From positions 1,116,001 to 1,180,000 of the forward strand of contig JACGCN010000011.1 in NCBI GenBank assembly GCA_014905825.1: a DNA stretch of 64,000 bases. Reading direction: 5' to 3'. The DNA comes from Lyophyllum atratum (lineage: Eukaryota > Basidiomycota > Agaricomycetes > Agaricales > Lyophyllaceae). A model generated the notes under the pieces. The model was not told the DNA's origin. It worked only from the letters and a program-made list of their open reading frames with translations, and did not search any database. The position numbers and the translations under genes were made by a program. Positions 1-9,235 of this stretch are shown one piece after another; the first letter of the stretch is position 1; each line of letters begins with the position of its first letter.

Positions 1-92
1 CCATCAGGATCACCCATGCGCCGAGCCCCAAACTCCTCAATCAGTCTAACTTCAATTAAACGGAGCAGTACCACATCGACCACTACATCTAC

Positions 93-290
93 TACTCCCT
101 CGTCACCATCGACTATCGTGTGTAAGCTATACCATTCCCTTTCTTTTCCTCCTCTGACTTTCTTTCGTGTAGCGGCCCGCCTCGTTAATTTTTAGCCAGA
201 CCCCTACCTCTCCAGGCTATCCTACTCCTCATCACTATCGACTGTCAGGTGTAAGCTATACCATTCCCGTTCTTTACCTTCTCTGACCGT
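93..290 (+). repeat. Degenerate tandem repeat with splice-like signals
   Basis: Two copies about 130 bp apart (near 93 and 223) share a TACTCC-TCATCAC-ATCGACT segment followed by GTAAGCTATACCATTCC and a pyrimidine-rich stretch. In each copy the shared GTAAGC looks like a 5' splice donor, and a candidate acceptor (GTGTAG, TTGCCAG) follows about 50 bp later. The sequence before the donor would encode a Ser/Thr-rich stretch. I infer a decayed or low-complexity exon/intron pair that was duplicated. No continuous reading frame supports a gene here. Confidence 0.4.
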
Positions 291-461
291 CCATTGCCAG
301 CAGTACTATTAATTTCGCCCAGCACCCCACAGTCCCAACCGACACGGGTATGCTTTCGCCCTACGCTCCATCGCTATCGACACTGGCCATGACACCATGA
401 CCAGTGAAGAACCGGTCATTTGGGACTCAACAGTACGTATACGTAACCTGTATTGCACATT

Positions 462-630
462 TGGTCCAGTGGTTAAAGTCCGTGCTTTCTAGATTGTTGA
501 CGTTGAGACTTGAGTGTCTTATGGTTGGGTACCATCCTCTGCAGCCTGGCAAGGATAGACATATCTTGTAAGTCTTCCCTTCTTGAGGTTGTGGGACGCG
601 CCCACGGTGACTCGAGCCCGGGACTCCATT
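462..630 (+). other. tRNA-related, SINE-like sequence
   Basis: TGGTCCAGTGG at 462-472 fits the RNA polymerase III A-box consensus exactly. A weak B-box-like GACTTGAGTG lies about 42 bp further on, which is the spacing found in tRNA genes. The stretch does not fold into a canonical tRNA by eye, so I read it as a tRNA-derived SINE head or tRNA relic rather than a working tRNA gene. A second B-box-like TCGAGCCC sits near 612. Confidence 0.3.
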
Positions 631-1161
631 GGTGTTGACCACGGCCTATCATTACAATCCGTCCTGACGCCCTCCCACTTTCTAGGTCCATATCGTTTAT
701 ATCTCCACCTGCTGTCGACACTGGTGATGACTTGTCCTCCATGAATATCCTTCCACCCTCCCCAACAGCATCTACACGTTCATCCATTCATTCGGTCGAC
801 TTCAATAACTCTACGATTCATCAGTCTTCCCTCCTCAGCCAGGTCCAGGCGCGTCGGTGACATATATATACTCGGTTCCAATGCCCTTGTGTAACGGATA
901 GTACAAACGTAAGTCCCAGTGCTCCTCGCTGCTCGTACGGACCCCAGTGTCGCTCACATGCTTTCTTTTCCTAAATAGTACATCGTAGTAGTTCCCATCA
1001 TAGTAGTTTCTCACTTCTTCTAAGCCAGGTTCGACTACGAGTCCCCTGCACTGCAGCCACGACTTCGCGTCGCTCTGCCATATTATCAGGGGCCGTGACT
1101 TTGAGTCTCGCCCGTCAAAACTCCTCCGACTAATGATTCCAACCGGAACAAGGTGCGGTGG

Positions 1162-1450
1162 CTCGAGTATGAGTCCAAAATCTACAATAGTAAGTTTAAC
1201 TCTGCGATGGTGAATCATACGAATACTAATCATGTCTATAGATCTCGCCAAGCACGTCAGGTCCACAACTCGAGCATGAGTCTAAGGTCTACAATAGTAA
1301 GTTCAAGTCTACGGCGGTCAACCATCTACAAATATTCATCATGTCTCTAGATCTCGCCAACCATGTCCCATGGCAATCGAGTATGAGTCTAAAGTCTACA
1401 ATAGTAAATCCAAGCTAATCACGTCAATAGATCTCGCCAACCACGTCAGG
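1162..1450 (+). repeat. Three-copy tandem repeat, period about 107 bp
   Basis: Units begin near 1162, 1269 and 1375 with TCGAGTATGAGTC-AAAG-TCTACAATA, then a donor-like GTAAGT, and end in CATGTCT-TAG|ATCTCGCCAA. The third unit is shortened inside the intron-like half. The GT...TAG borders recur at the same place in each copy, so the unit looks like one exon plus one intron that was tandemly duplicated. The exon-like part does not keep one open frame through the copies. I therefore call it a repeat and not a gene. Confidence 0.45.
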
Positions 1451-1701
1451 TCAAAACGTCGGCTTGAGTGCAAGTCCCTGAGCTTTTCAATTGATCGAGC
1501 TACGCCACCTTGGCGTGGGACGTCAGAATAGCTGCTCCTTCCAGCGCTGCGGAAGCTCATCATACAAGTGGGACAATCTCAGGTATCCACAGCAGTTAAA
1601 TGGTAGGTGACATCTCCCTCTGCAGCATAAGATAGACTTACCCGCCCTGCGTGTAGCAAAGTCGTGCGCTCCTAAGGATCCAAGGGTGTTGTCCCTGAAC
1701 A

Positions 1702-1788
1702 ACGTCCCTGGCGCTTAAGTTCCCCGTCGTCTGCGGCGCATTTAACGACGTTCCTGGCGCTCAAGTTCCCCGTCGTCTGCGTCGCGTT
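1702..1788 (+). repeat. 46-bp direct repeat, two copies
   Basis: ACGTYCCTGGCGCTYAAGTT followed by CCCCGTCGTCTGCG occurs at 1702 and again at 1748, a period of 46 bp. It lies 80-160 bp upstream of the start of the large repeat-protein gene, so it is probably in its promoter or 5' leader. No function can be assigned. Confidence 0.6.
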
Positions 1789-1867
1789 CATAAATAATAC
1801 CAAACGGACAGGTAAGCGAATTACCGTGAATTTGCTTTCTCACCATAACCACATCCTTACAGCTACA

Positions 1868-4800
1868 ATGCCACCACGCAGAACGACGAAGACCAACAAA
1901 GTTGCCAACGACAACCCGCCCCCAAGGCCGAAGACACGCAGGTATGTGAAATGTCTCTGTATAATGTGGCACGACTTCGCGTCCCCACCTGGCTTGACTT
2001 CGTGTCTGCCATACTGGCTTGACTTCGCGTCGGCCACACTTTCTATGACTACCTGTCTACATGTTGTCGAATTTTTGCTGAAGCACAATCTCCCAGCCGC
2101 ACTGCACTCGCGGGGGAAGCCTCTTCCCTTCATACAGGCTCGATGGGTGAGGCCACTGCAGCGAAAACAACGTAAGGTCATACTTTTACTTTTGACACAC
2201 CTCCTAACGGCGTACATCAGGAAAAGGACATACGCTCAGGCGGTGTCACCCTCGCGGCCTGTTCTCGAGGCCTTGTCAGAGTCTCCTCTGACCGCGATGC
2301 CTATAACGGCGATGCAAACTGCATCTGCCGTGTCAGCCCAGCACGACTCCTCGGAAGAGGCTGAGCCTGAATCAGAGTGGACGGAGGTTGGACGTCGGGC
2401 GAGAACTCGCAAGAGTGCTCCTTCCCCTTCGATTTCAACTAGGAAGACTGCAAAATACACGAGGAAAAGGGCAGCTGCCTCCGTTGCTGGGACTCCCAAG
2501 TATGCTCACACCAGACGCACCGCGGCAGAGCCCACCGCCTCTGCACCCAGCGGCAGGAAGGCCGCGACCCCCGCTACCACATCTACCAGCAAGACCAACC
2601 CCAGCGCCCCCACCGCCTCTGCACCTAGCGGCCGGAAGGCCCCGACCCACGCTACCACATCTACTAGCAAGACCAACCCTAGCGCCCCCACCGCCTCTGC
2701 ACCTAGCGGCGGGAAGGCCCCGACCCACGCTACCACATCTACTAGCAAGACCAACCCCAACGCCCCCACCGCCTCTGCACCCAGCGGCGGGAAGGCCGCG
2801 ACCCGCGCTACCACATCTAAGGCCGCGACCCCCGCTACTACATCTACTAGCAAGACCAACCCTAGCGCCCCCACCGCCTCTGCACCTAGCGGCGGGAAGG
2901 CCCCGACCCACGCTACCACATCTACTAGCAAGACCAACCCTAGCGCCCCCACCGCCTCTGCACCTAGCGGCGGGAAGGCCCCGACCCACGCTACCACATC
3001 TACTAGCAAGACCAACCCCAACGCCCCCACCGCCTCTGCACCCAGCGGCGGGAAGGCGGCGACCCCCGCTACCACATCTACCGGCAAGACCAACCCCAAC
3101 GCCCCCACCGCCTCTGCACCCAGCGGCGGGAAGGCCCCGACCCCCGCTACCACATCTACCAGCAAGACCAACCCCAACATCCCCACCGCCTCTGCACCCA
3201 CCGGCGGGAAGGCCCTGACCCCCGCTACCACATCTACTAGCAAGACCAACCCCAACGCCCCCACCGCCTCTGATGCGGCTGAACGAACATCAACACCTAC
3301 GACCAATGGTAGCAAGGGGTGAGTTTTTTTGTCAATGATACTCTATCCCAGTTGATAAATATACACGCAGGCTGCTCCTTAGCTTGTCGGCCCTCCGATC
3401 CAACATGCTTCAAAGAAAGTAAGTACACGTTCATAATATGCTAGTTGCGTGTACTGACCGGTCATTGCAGCAAAACACTGGCTTCACCTTCGTGAGTGAT
3501 GTCTTGCTCTTATCGCTTAATTGACCTGAATTTTGATGCACCAAGTGTCGCACCAAGTCCACCAACGACGACTATGAACGACGAGGGCTCTCAGCCATCA
3601 CAGTCCACGAATACCACTCCATCGTAAGTCATCCAACTCGGAATTCACCGCTTGACTTCGTGTCTGCGGCATGCTAGGCGTCATTTGACTTCGCGTCGGT
3701 GGCTGGATTGGAATAGACTACGCGTCGTCCATCATCCAAGCCGATGGTGTTGGTGCTTACTGTCATCATAACACTGATATATTATCTATTTTAGCCGCCC
3801 GCTCAAGTTCTCCCATGTGGAGATAACAACGAGATCTGCTGGACCTCTGACGAGGATGCTAACGCTAGGGATCAACCTGCCTCGTTCACCTATCACCCCC
3901 CTCGCCACTTCCTCGCCGTTGGTTTCGTCCCCTTGCCAACAGCCTATAACACCCTCGTCAAGACTGCAGATCCGCAGTCTTGATTACAGTGGCTGGGCAT
4001 CGCCTGAAGCCAGCCCTAGCATGTCAGATCCGACTTTGTTCCTGGATGGGGACCGCGAATATCATTTTCGTTCCCTATCCGACAACATCAGCTTGGTGAC
4101 GTTTTTCGAACCCATCGAGGAGGGCGAACATGATGCGGAATTTGCACACTGGGAAGTTTACCACCCCCTCCTTCGGACGTGGGGCGAACTCCCCGATGGC
4201 AACAAGCCGCATCTTCCTGAGGACGGCGTAATCAGCTATATCAATGGCGTGCCCTTTCCACCCGACAAGGAGGAATATAACTTTCGTCATCTCAACCCAC
4301 GCACTGGCGAGATCAACGTCTACGTAGGGGAGTTGGTTGAAGGCGAGCAGGGTGCCTACGACCGCCAGACCACCATGGCGATTGCCAACAGCACGGAGAG
4401 GCTTCCCATACCGGCGGGGTTTCGGGCTCCTAGGTGGTATGAGTACGACACCGAAGACCACGGGCCTCGTTCCGACGAGGACGACGAGCATGACGCCAAT
4501 GCACCCCGTTCTGACGCGGACGACGAGCATGACGCCAATGCACCCCGTTCTGACGCGGACGACGAGCATGATGCCAACGAACCCCGTTCTGACGAGGACG
4601 ACCAGGACCGCATGCCGGTGGATATGTCCAGCGATTCTGGCAGTAGCTTTGGACAGACATCGCGCGCCATCCGGAACCAGAAGGAGTGGCATCGGCGGCA
4701 CAAGAACGACCCGCCCAGCCCTGATACAGAACAGGAGGACGTGGAGCTCGACGAAGACTACGACATGGATGTCGTCCCGGATGACGAGCTTGCACCGGCT

Positions 4801-7344
4801 TCGAGGTGGAAGGGGAAAGCAAAAGCGACCACGTCCGCAGGGTCGCTCAGTGATGATGGCTCGCTGGGGGATTCGGAGATGAGGGAGGAGGCTGCATACA
4901 AGCGGGGCCGTCCCACGAAGAAAGAGCAGGCTGCTCTTGGCACCCTCAAGGAGAAGGTCTCCCGGTCTATTGAAGACCATGCTCGATTATACGGCCGCAA
5001 TACCGTGTCGACTATGAAATATGTTTTCGACACTCTCACCTCAGCACGGGGTCGGTCCGCATACACGGTATTCAAAGAATACTTTGGACAACACGTAGAA
5101 GAGTTCGATGGTAAGTCCCAACCGTTTATCACATTTATGATGTGAACTCACGAGAGTTCTGACAGATATCAGCTCTCCCGAATCGGCGAAGAATGCTCCG
5201 CCCTTACGCCGCTTCAATAAGAAGGCCACGAAGGCGTACCACATCACGTACAGCTCTCTTCCCGAAGAGGAGAAGATCGCCTTTCTGGAACACATGGAAC
5301 AAGAGCTCATCACGATCAAGGGCGACCCTACAAGAGCCGAGATTCTCTCTGCATTGAGGAGAGGTGCGATCCAACTTTCCAATCTGGTATGTGCCCCTTT
5401 TTGCTACTATACTTTTTATTGATGTACTGCGGCAGGCGAGCGCGTTTCACCGAAACTTCAACATCACGGTTGTTGGCGCTCTAATCCCTGAAGCCTCAGA
5501 TCCTGTCTTAGCACAGGCTGCGTCGTTCTTTTATGGGAACCCAGTCGTTGGTGAGATGGTGAAGGACAACGAGATCGTAGTCCGGGATGGGCTCGACTCC
5601 TTCATGGCCTACCTAAAGTTCGTGGTTCTCGTCATCTATCATTCCTTAATCTGACATCTGCGCAGAGTATGTGCCTTTGGAGGGGAGGCGGGAATGCTCA
5701 AGGACGTGTTCGGGAACATGCCCAAGGATCGGCCACGGGTCCGAGCTTCGAGCTCCACCCAACCACTCAATGGCTGCGAGAGTGGCAGCGAGGGTCAGGG
5801 CAGGGCTTCGGGCTCAACCCAACCTCGTCGTCGATTTGACGACGACGACGGTGACAACGAAGAGAGCAACACCGACGAGGAAGTGGTCAAGGGGGGCAAG
5901 AAGGCGTTCACAACGGCGGGGGCAATGCTTCGAAAGGCTGCCAAGCGAAAGACCGAAGCCCGGCGTCGCCGCGCCCTCCCTAACCGTAAAGAAACTCGCA
6001 GCACTCTAGCCTGCTTTTGGCTGGCCTTTGCTTGTAAGTTCCATTCAAATGATTTTCCTGGTCTATTTTCAAATTTGATTCAGTCACAATAACTGGTACC
6101 AAACGCGGTCGGGCCATTGATTGGGGGAGGCTCCTATCTACGCTGATCACGGCAAAGAAGAGGATCATCAACTGGCCTCGCGACTTCGCTGCCCCTGGCT
6201 ACTTCAATGCCAATGATTTGGACGAGGCCCAGAAGGCAGACCTGGCGGCGATTGTGAAGGAGAATCCACCCTTGGTTGTGAACTGGCTTGAAGGTACGGT
6301 TTTCTATCATTGTTGTCAGACTTGAATGACCTTGGCATTCGCAGATGAACTTGAACTTCGTGAGGGTTCCGAAGAGTATATGAGGATCGCTCTCGCTTTG
6401 GATCAAGACGATCTCATCATCACCCGCATCACCCACGCGTATCGGAATGATACGACCATGGCTTCCCTCGCCGACCTTCAACCCCTACCAAGGGCTGAAA
6501 CTCCTATGGCCTCGGGTTCCGGAATACCACCTGCCCAGCCTAGAGCTCAGAAACGACGCCGCGATCCAGCGGACGACAACGAAGAGCGCGCTCCCAAACG
6601 TGCAACTCGTCTCGATGAATGGGCGGAGACTATAAGGCGGACGTTAAGCGAGGAGAATAGACCAGGTAGTGGTACATTGGCCGCAGGTATGTAATGTTAT
6701 CTGTTTTCATTTCGCCGAAGTCATCTTCAAAAATAGCTCCAGACTCTCAAGATCGTCGCCAGACGCATCACGTCCCCGACTACCCTTCCACCACCAATGT
6801 CCCAACACCTCGTCAGCATGCCCCTCATCACCTTCCTCCTCATGACGGCGACAATACCCCCCGTCAGCATCCTCCTCCCAGCCCTCGACCTTCTGCCGTC
6901 GCCATCCCAGGAAGGCGACACGTGAGCCCCCCACCTCGATATCGGTCTGTTGTGGGTGTGAGGAGTCCAGGACGAGACCGAAGTCGCAGCCCCCGGCCTA
7001 CGCGTCACATCACCTATCGTGCCCGGAGTCGCAGTCCACGGAGTGGGGCCTGGGACGAGCGGGACGAACACAGTGTCCGTGGACGGAGTCCATCACAGTA
7101 TGACCGGTACGATAGGTATTCCCGGCACGTCGCCACCTATCGGGATCGCAGCCGCAGCCGCAGCAGCAGCCGCCATCGCAGCCACCACCACCTTGACCGC
7201 CGAAGCGTTCAGCGGGACCGCAGCGGCGGTAGCGCGCATCATCGTCGTAGCCCCAGCCCCGTTCGTAGCCATCATAGCTATGGACACAGCCGCCGCAGCT
7301 ACAGCCGTGATCGCGGTGTCAGGCATCATGGCGGGCGCTACTAA
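1868..7344 (+). CDS. Large repeat protein with SR-rich tail, function unknown
   Basis: A gene of about 11 exons can be followed in one phase. The ATG at 1868 opens a short exon ending at 1941. A 155-bp intron follows, then exons from 2097 and 2220, short exons near 3372, 3471 and 3547, then 3796-5110, 5168-5385, 5437-5617, about 5665-6034 and further exons to a TAA at 7344. In order the protein shows a basic Ala/Ser/Thr/Pro region with nine or ten 26-residue repeats (2528-3270), a conserved-looking region, a 14-residue acidic repeat present about three times (4470-4600), a helical-looking part around VFKEYFGQHVEEF and YGNPVVGEMV, a nuclear-type basic stretch, and a C-terminal Arg/Ser-rich segment (6760-7340) like splicing-factor RS domains. 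I recognise no catalytic domain. Similar uncharacterised proteins are familiar from mushroom genomes. A nuclear RNA- or chromatin-linked role is only suggested by the RS tail. Confidence 0.6.
2528..3270 (+). repeat. Coding minisatellite, 78-bp unit
   Basis: About nine and a half copies of a 78-bp unit encode a 26-residue repeat that begins APTASAPSGGKAPTHATTST and ends SKTNPS or SKTNPN. Copy four carries an extra nine-residue partial duplication (KAATPATTS). Neighbouring copies two and three are almost the same as copies five and six, so a multi-unit block was probably duplicated. The unit length is a multiple of three, so copy-number change keeps the frame open. It also keeps antisense frames open, and those are not genes. 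Confidence 0.9.
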
Positions 7345-7659
7345 TGGTATACCAGTGGGCTTCAATATGTGATGTATATACCCGGTTTCCATGCTCTTGC
7401 CTCATGTATCTTATGCTGCTACTGAACGGACTCTCCTATGCGTACATCCTGCCTCATGTCAAGTACTAGATTCATAATCATCAGTACATGTTTTCACTCG
7501 TTCTTATCCCATGTACTGACATGTCACATTAACTTTGACGAACTCACAAAGGTAGGCTGATATAATTAAGTTGTCGCGGTGCCGATTGGAATTGAACTGA
7601 TAGCATAACATCCCTAACCACTATATAGTTTGCTTTATCGTAACAAAGGAGCCAAGATG

Positions 7660-8050
7660 TTGCTGAATAATTGACAATAGTCAGCCGCGCTGTAGTCAAT
7701 TAGTTGTGCTGTTGTCACCCATAGCACTGTTGTCACATCATTCTTGACACTAGTCTAGAGTATTGCTATTGTCACCAGTCCCCTAGTCAATTCAATTGCC
7801 CAGTAATTACTAACATCCATGACAATAGTCCATAGCAGCCTATTGTCATTAGTCACCTGGTCAATTGGCCAATTTGACTTTGCCAATAGCCATCTATTGA
7901 CAATGATCCTTGACAATTGGTTGTGCTGTGATTACCAATAGCCCAGTAGTGACAAAGATACATGGCAATGGTCTATAGCAGTCTACTGTTCTAGTCAATT
8001 GTCAGAGCTGATGTTGTCAGTAGTCACTATGATCTTGACAATAGTATATT
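7660..8050. repeat. TTGTCA/CAATTG-rich imperfect repeat region
   Basis: The stretch is packed with variants of TTGACAATAGTC, CTATTGTCA and TCAATTG in both orientations. A longer phrase (CAATAG/GGTC-ATAGCAG-CTA-TGT) recurs about 130 bp apart near 7822 and 7967. A similar but shorter stretch lies at 9355-9465, on the other side of the 60-bp array. No reading frame is convincing. It could be the edge of an old transposon that carries the array between its ends. Confidence 0.45.
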
Positions 8051-8328
8051 ACATTTTAGGTTTTATTTCGAAATAGAAGATATGGGAGGACACATGTCTT
8101 GCAGTGTCCTCACCCATTCCCAAAATGGTATTGCAGGAAGCCTTACGGTGCGAAAATGTGAGCGTCTGCACGCAGATGGTTTCATTTCAAAATAGAAGAC
8201 ATCACAACGCACATACTTGTGGCGGCTGTATCTGTTGGTTCCATTTCGAAATAGAAGACATCACAATGCACATACTTGTGGCGGCTGTATCTGTTGGTTC
8301 CGTTTCGAAATAGAAGAAATCACAACGC

Positions 8329-8502
8329 TGTGGCTGTGCTGGCAGAGCCAGCCGAGCGGAGTCCAAACCACCTTAGAGCAGATTCCATGTTGTAGACACG
8401 TCTCGTCATCATCCATTCGCATCGATTCGCCTGGTTCCGTTCGGTTTCCCCTCGTCAGCAGCTTTCCCCTCGCATCGGTCGGTAGGAGAGCCCAGCGGCC
8501 TC
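8329..8502. mobile_element. 174-bp insertion in the 60-bp array, probable small element
   Basis: The array unit is interrupted after CAACGC (8323-8328) and resumes with a second CAACGC (8503-8508), consistent with a 6-bp target-site duplication. The inserted 174 bp starts TGTGGCTGTGCTGGCAGAGC and ends GAGAGCCCAGCGGCCTC. The two ends are weakly inverted copies of each other. It has no coding capacity. The class is unknown. A non-autonomous DNA element is the simplest reading. Confidence 0.5.
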
Positions 8503-8599
8503 CAACGCACATACTTGTGGCGGATGTATGTGTTGGTTCCATTTCGAAATAGAAGACATCACAACGTACATACTTGTGGCGGCTGTATCTGTTGGTTCC

Positions 8600-8768
8600 T
8601 GTAATGGGTGTTACGAGTGCCCTTGCGGTTCACGCTACTCGTAAGCTTGACCAGTCTCTGGTTATTGCTACGTCTAGGTGAGTTTACAAGGGGCTTGTTT
8701 GTACATATTTACAGTAGATGCTTTAACCGGCGACGCCCAAGGCGTCGCCAAACACCGGAGCCCTTACA
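8600..8768. mobile_element. Solo LTR (or very small LTR-like element)
   Basis: A 169-bp segment starting TGTAATGGGTG and ending GCCCTTACA is flanked by perfect 5-bp repeats GTTCC (8595-8599 and 8769-8773) and cuts an array unit in two. TG...CA ends, terminal TGTAA/TTACA inverted repeats and a 5-bp duplication are what an LTR left by recombination between two LTRs looks like. Inside is a hairpin-forming GGCGACGCC-AA-GGCGTCGCC near 8730-8750, as often seen near LTR polyadenylation sites. Its sequence is unlike the LTRs of the chromovirus at 14 kb, so it belongs to another family. Confidence 0.7.
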
Positions 8769-9235
8769 GTTCCATTTCGAAATAGAAGACATCACAACGC
8801 ACGTACTTGTGGCGGCTGTATGCGTTGGTTTCATTTCGAAATAGAAGAAATCACAATGCACGTACTTGTGGCGGCTGTATCTGTTGGTTTCATTTCGAAA
8901 TAGAAGAAATCACAACACACATACTTGTGGCGGCTGTATCTGGTGGTTCCAGTTTGAAATAAATTCGAAATAGAAGATATGGGAGGACACATGTCTTGCA
9001 GTGTCCTCACCCATTCCCAAAATGGTATTGCAGGAAGCCTTACGGTGCGAAAATGTGAGCGTCTGCACGCAGATGGTTTCATTTTGAAATAGAAGACATC
9101 ACAACGCACATAGTTGTGGCGGCTGTATCTGTTGGTTTCATTTCGAAATAGAAGAAATCACAACACACATACTTGTGGCGGCTGTATCTGGTGGTTCCAG
9201 TTTGAAATAAAAACCTAACATTATACATATCATGT

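Larger units (their letters stand above)
8055..9220. repeat. Interrupted tandem array of about 60-bp units
   Basis: About nine or ten units of roughly 61 bp carry the palindromic TTTCGAAA and then TAGAAGACATCACAACGCAC, ATACTTGTGGCGGCTGTATC and TGTTGGTT. Units are found near 8186, 8247, 8305, 8537, 8773, 8830, 8890, 9078 and 9137. A block of about 150 bp (GAAGATATGGGAGGACACATG through GCACGCAGATGGTTTCATTT) occurs at 8065-8190 and nearly unchanged at 8965-9090, so part of the array was duplicated as a segment. Short open frames across it are accidental. Two foreign insertions interrupt it (8329-8502 and 8600-8768). Confidence 0.85.

Noticed and set aside
2388..3315. Long antisense and alternative-frame open stretches over the 78-bp repeat
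   Set aside because: They arise because the unit length is a multiple of three with no stops in several frames. Their protein sequences are pure low complexity and they do not join other exons.
4075..4980. 300-codon minus-strand frame under the acidic-repeat exon
   Set aside because: It mirrors the plus-strand coding sequence, whose phase continues across flanking introns. The antisense protein has no such support.
7019..7392. Ala/Ile-rich frame over the RS-coding exon as a membrane protein
   Set aside because: It is the shifted frame of CGN/AGC-rich RS repeats and has no splice support.
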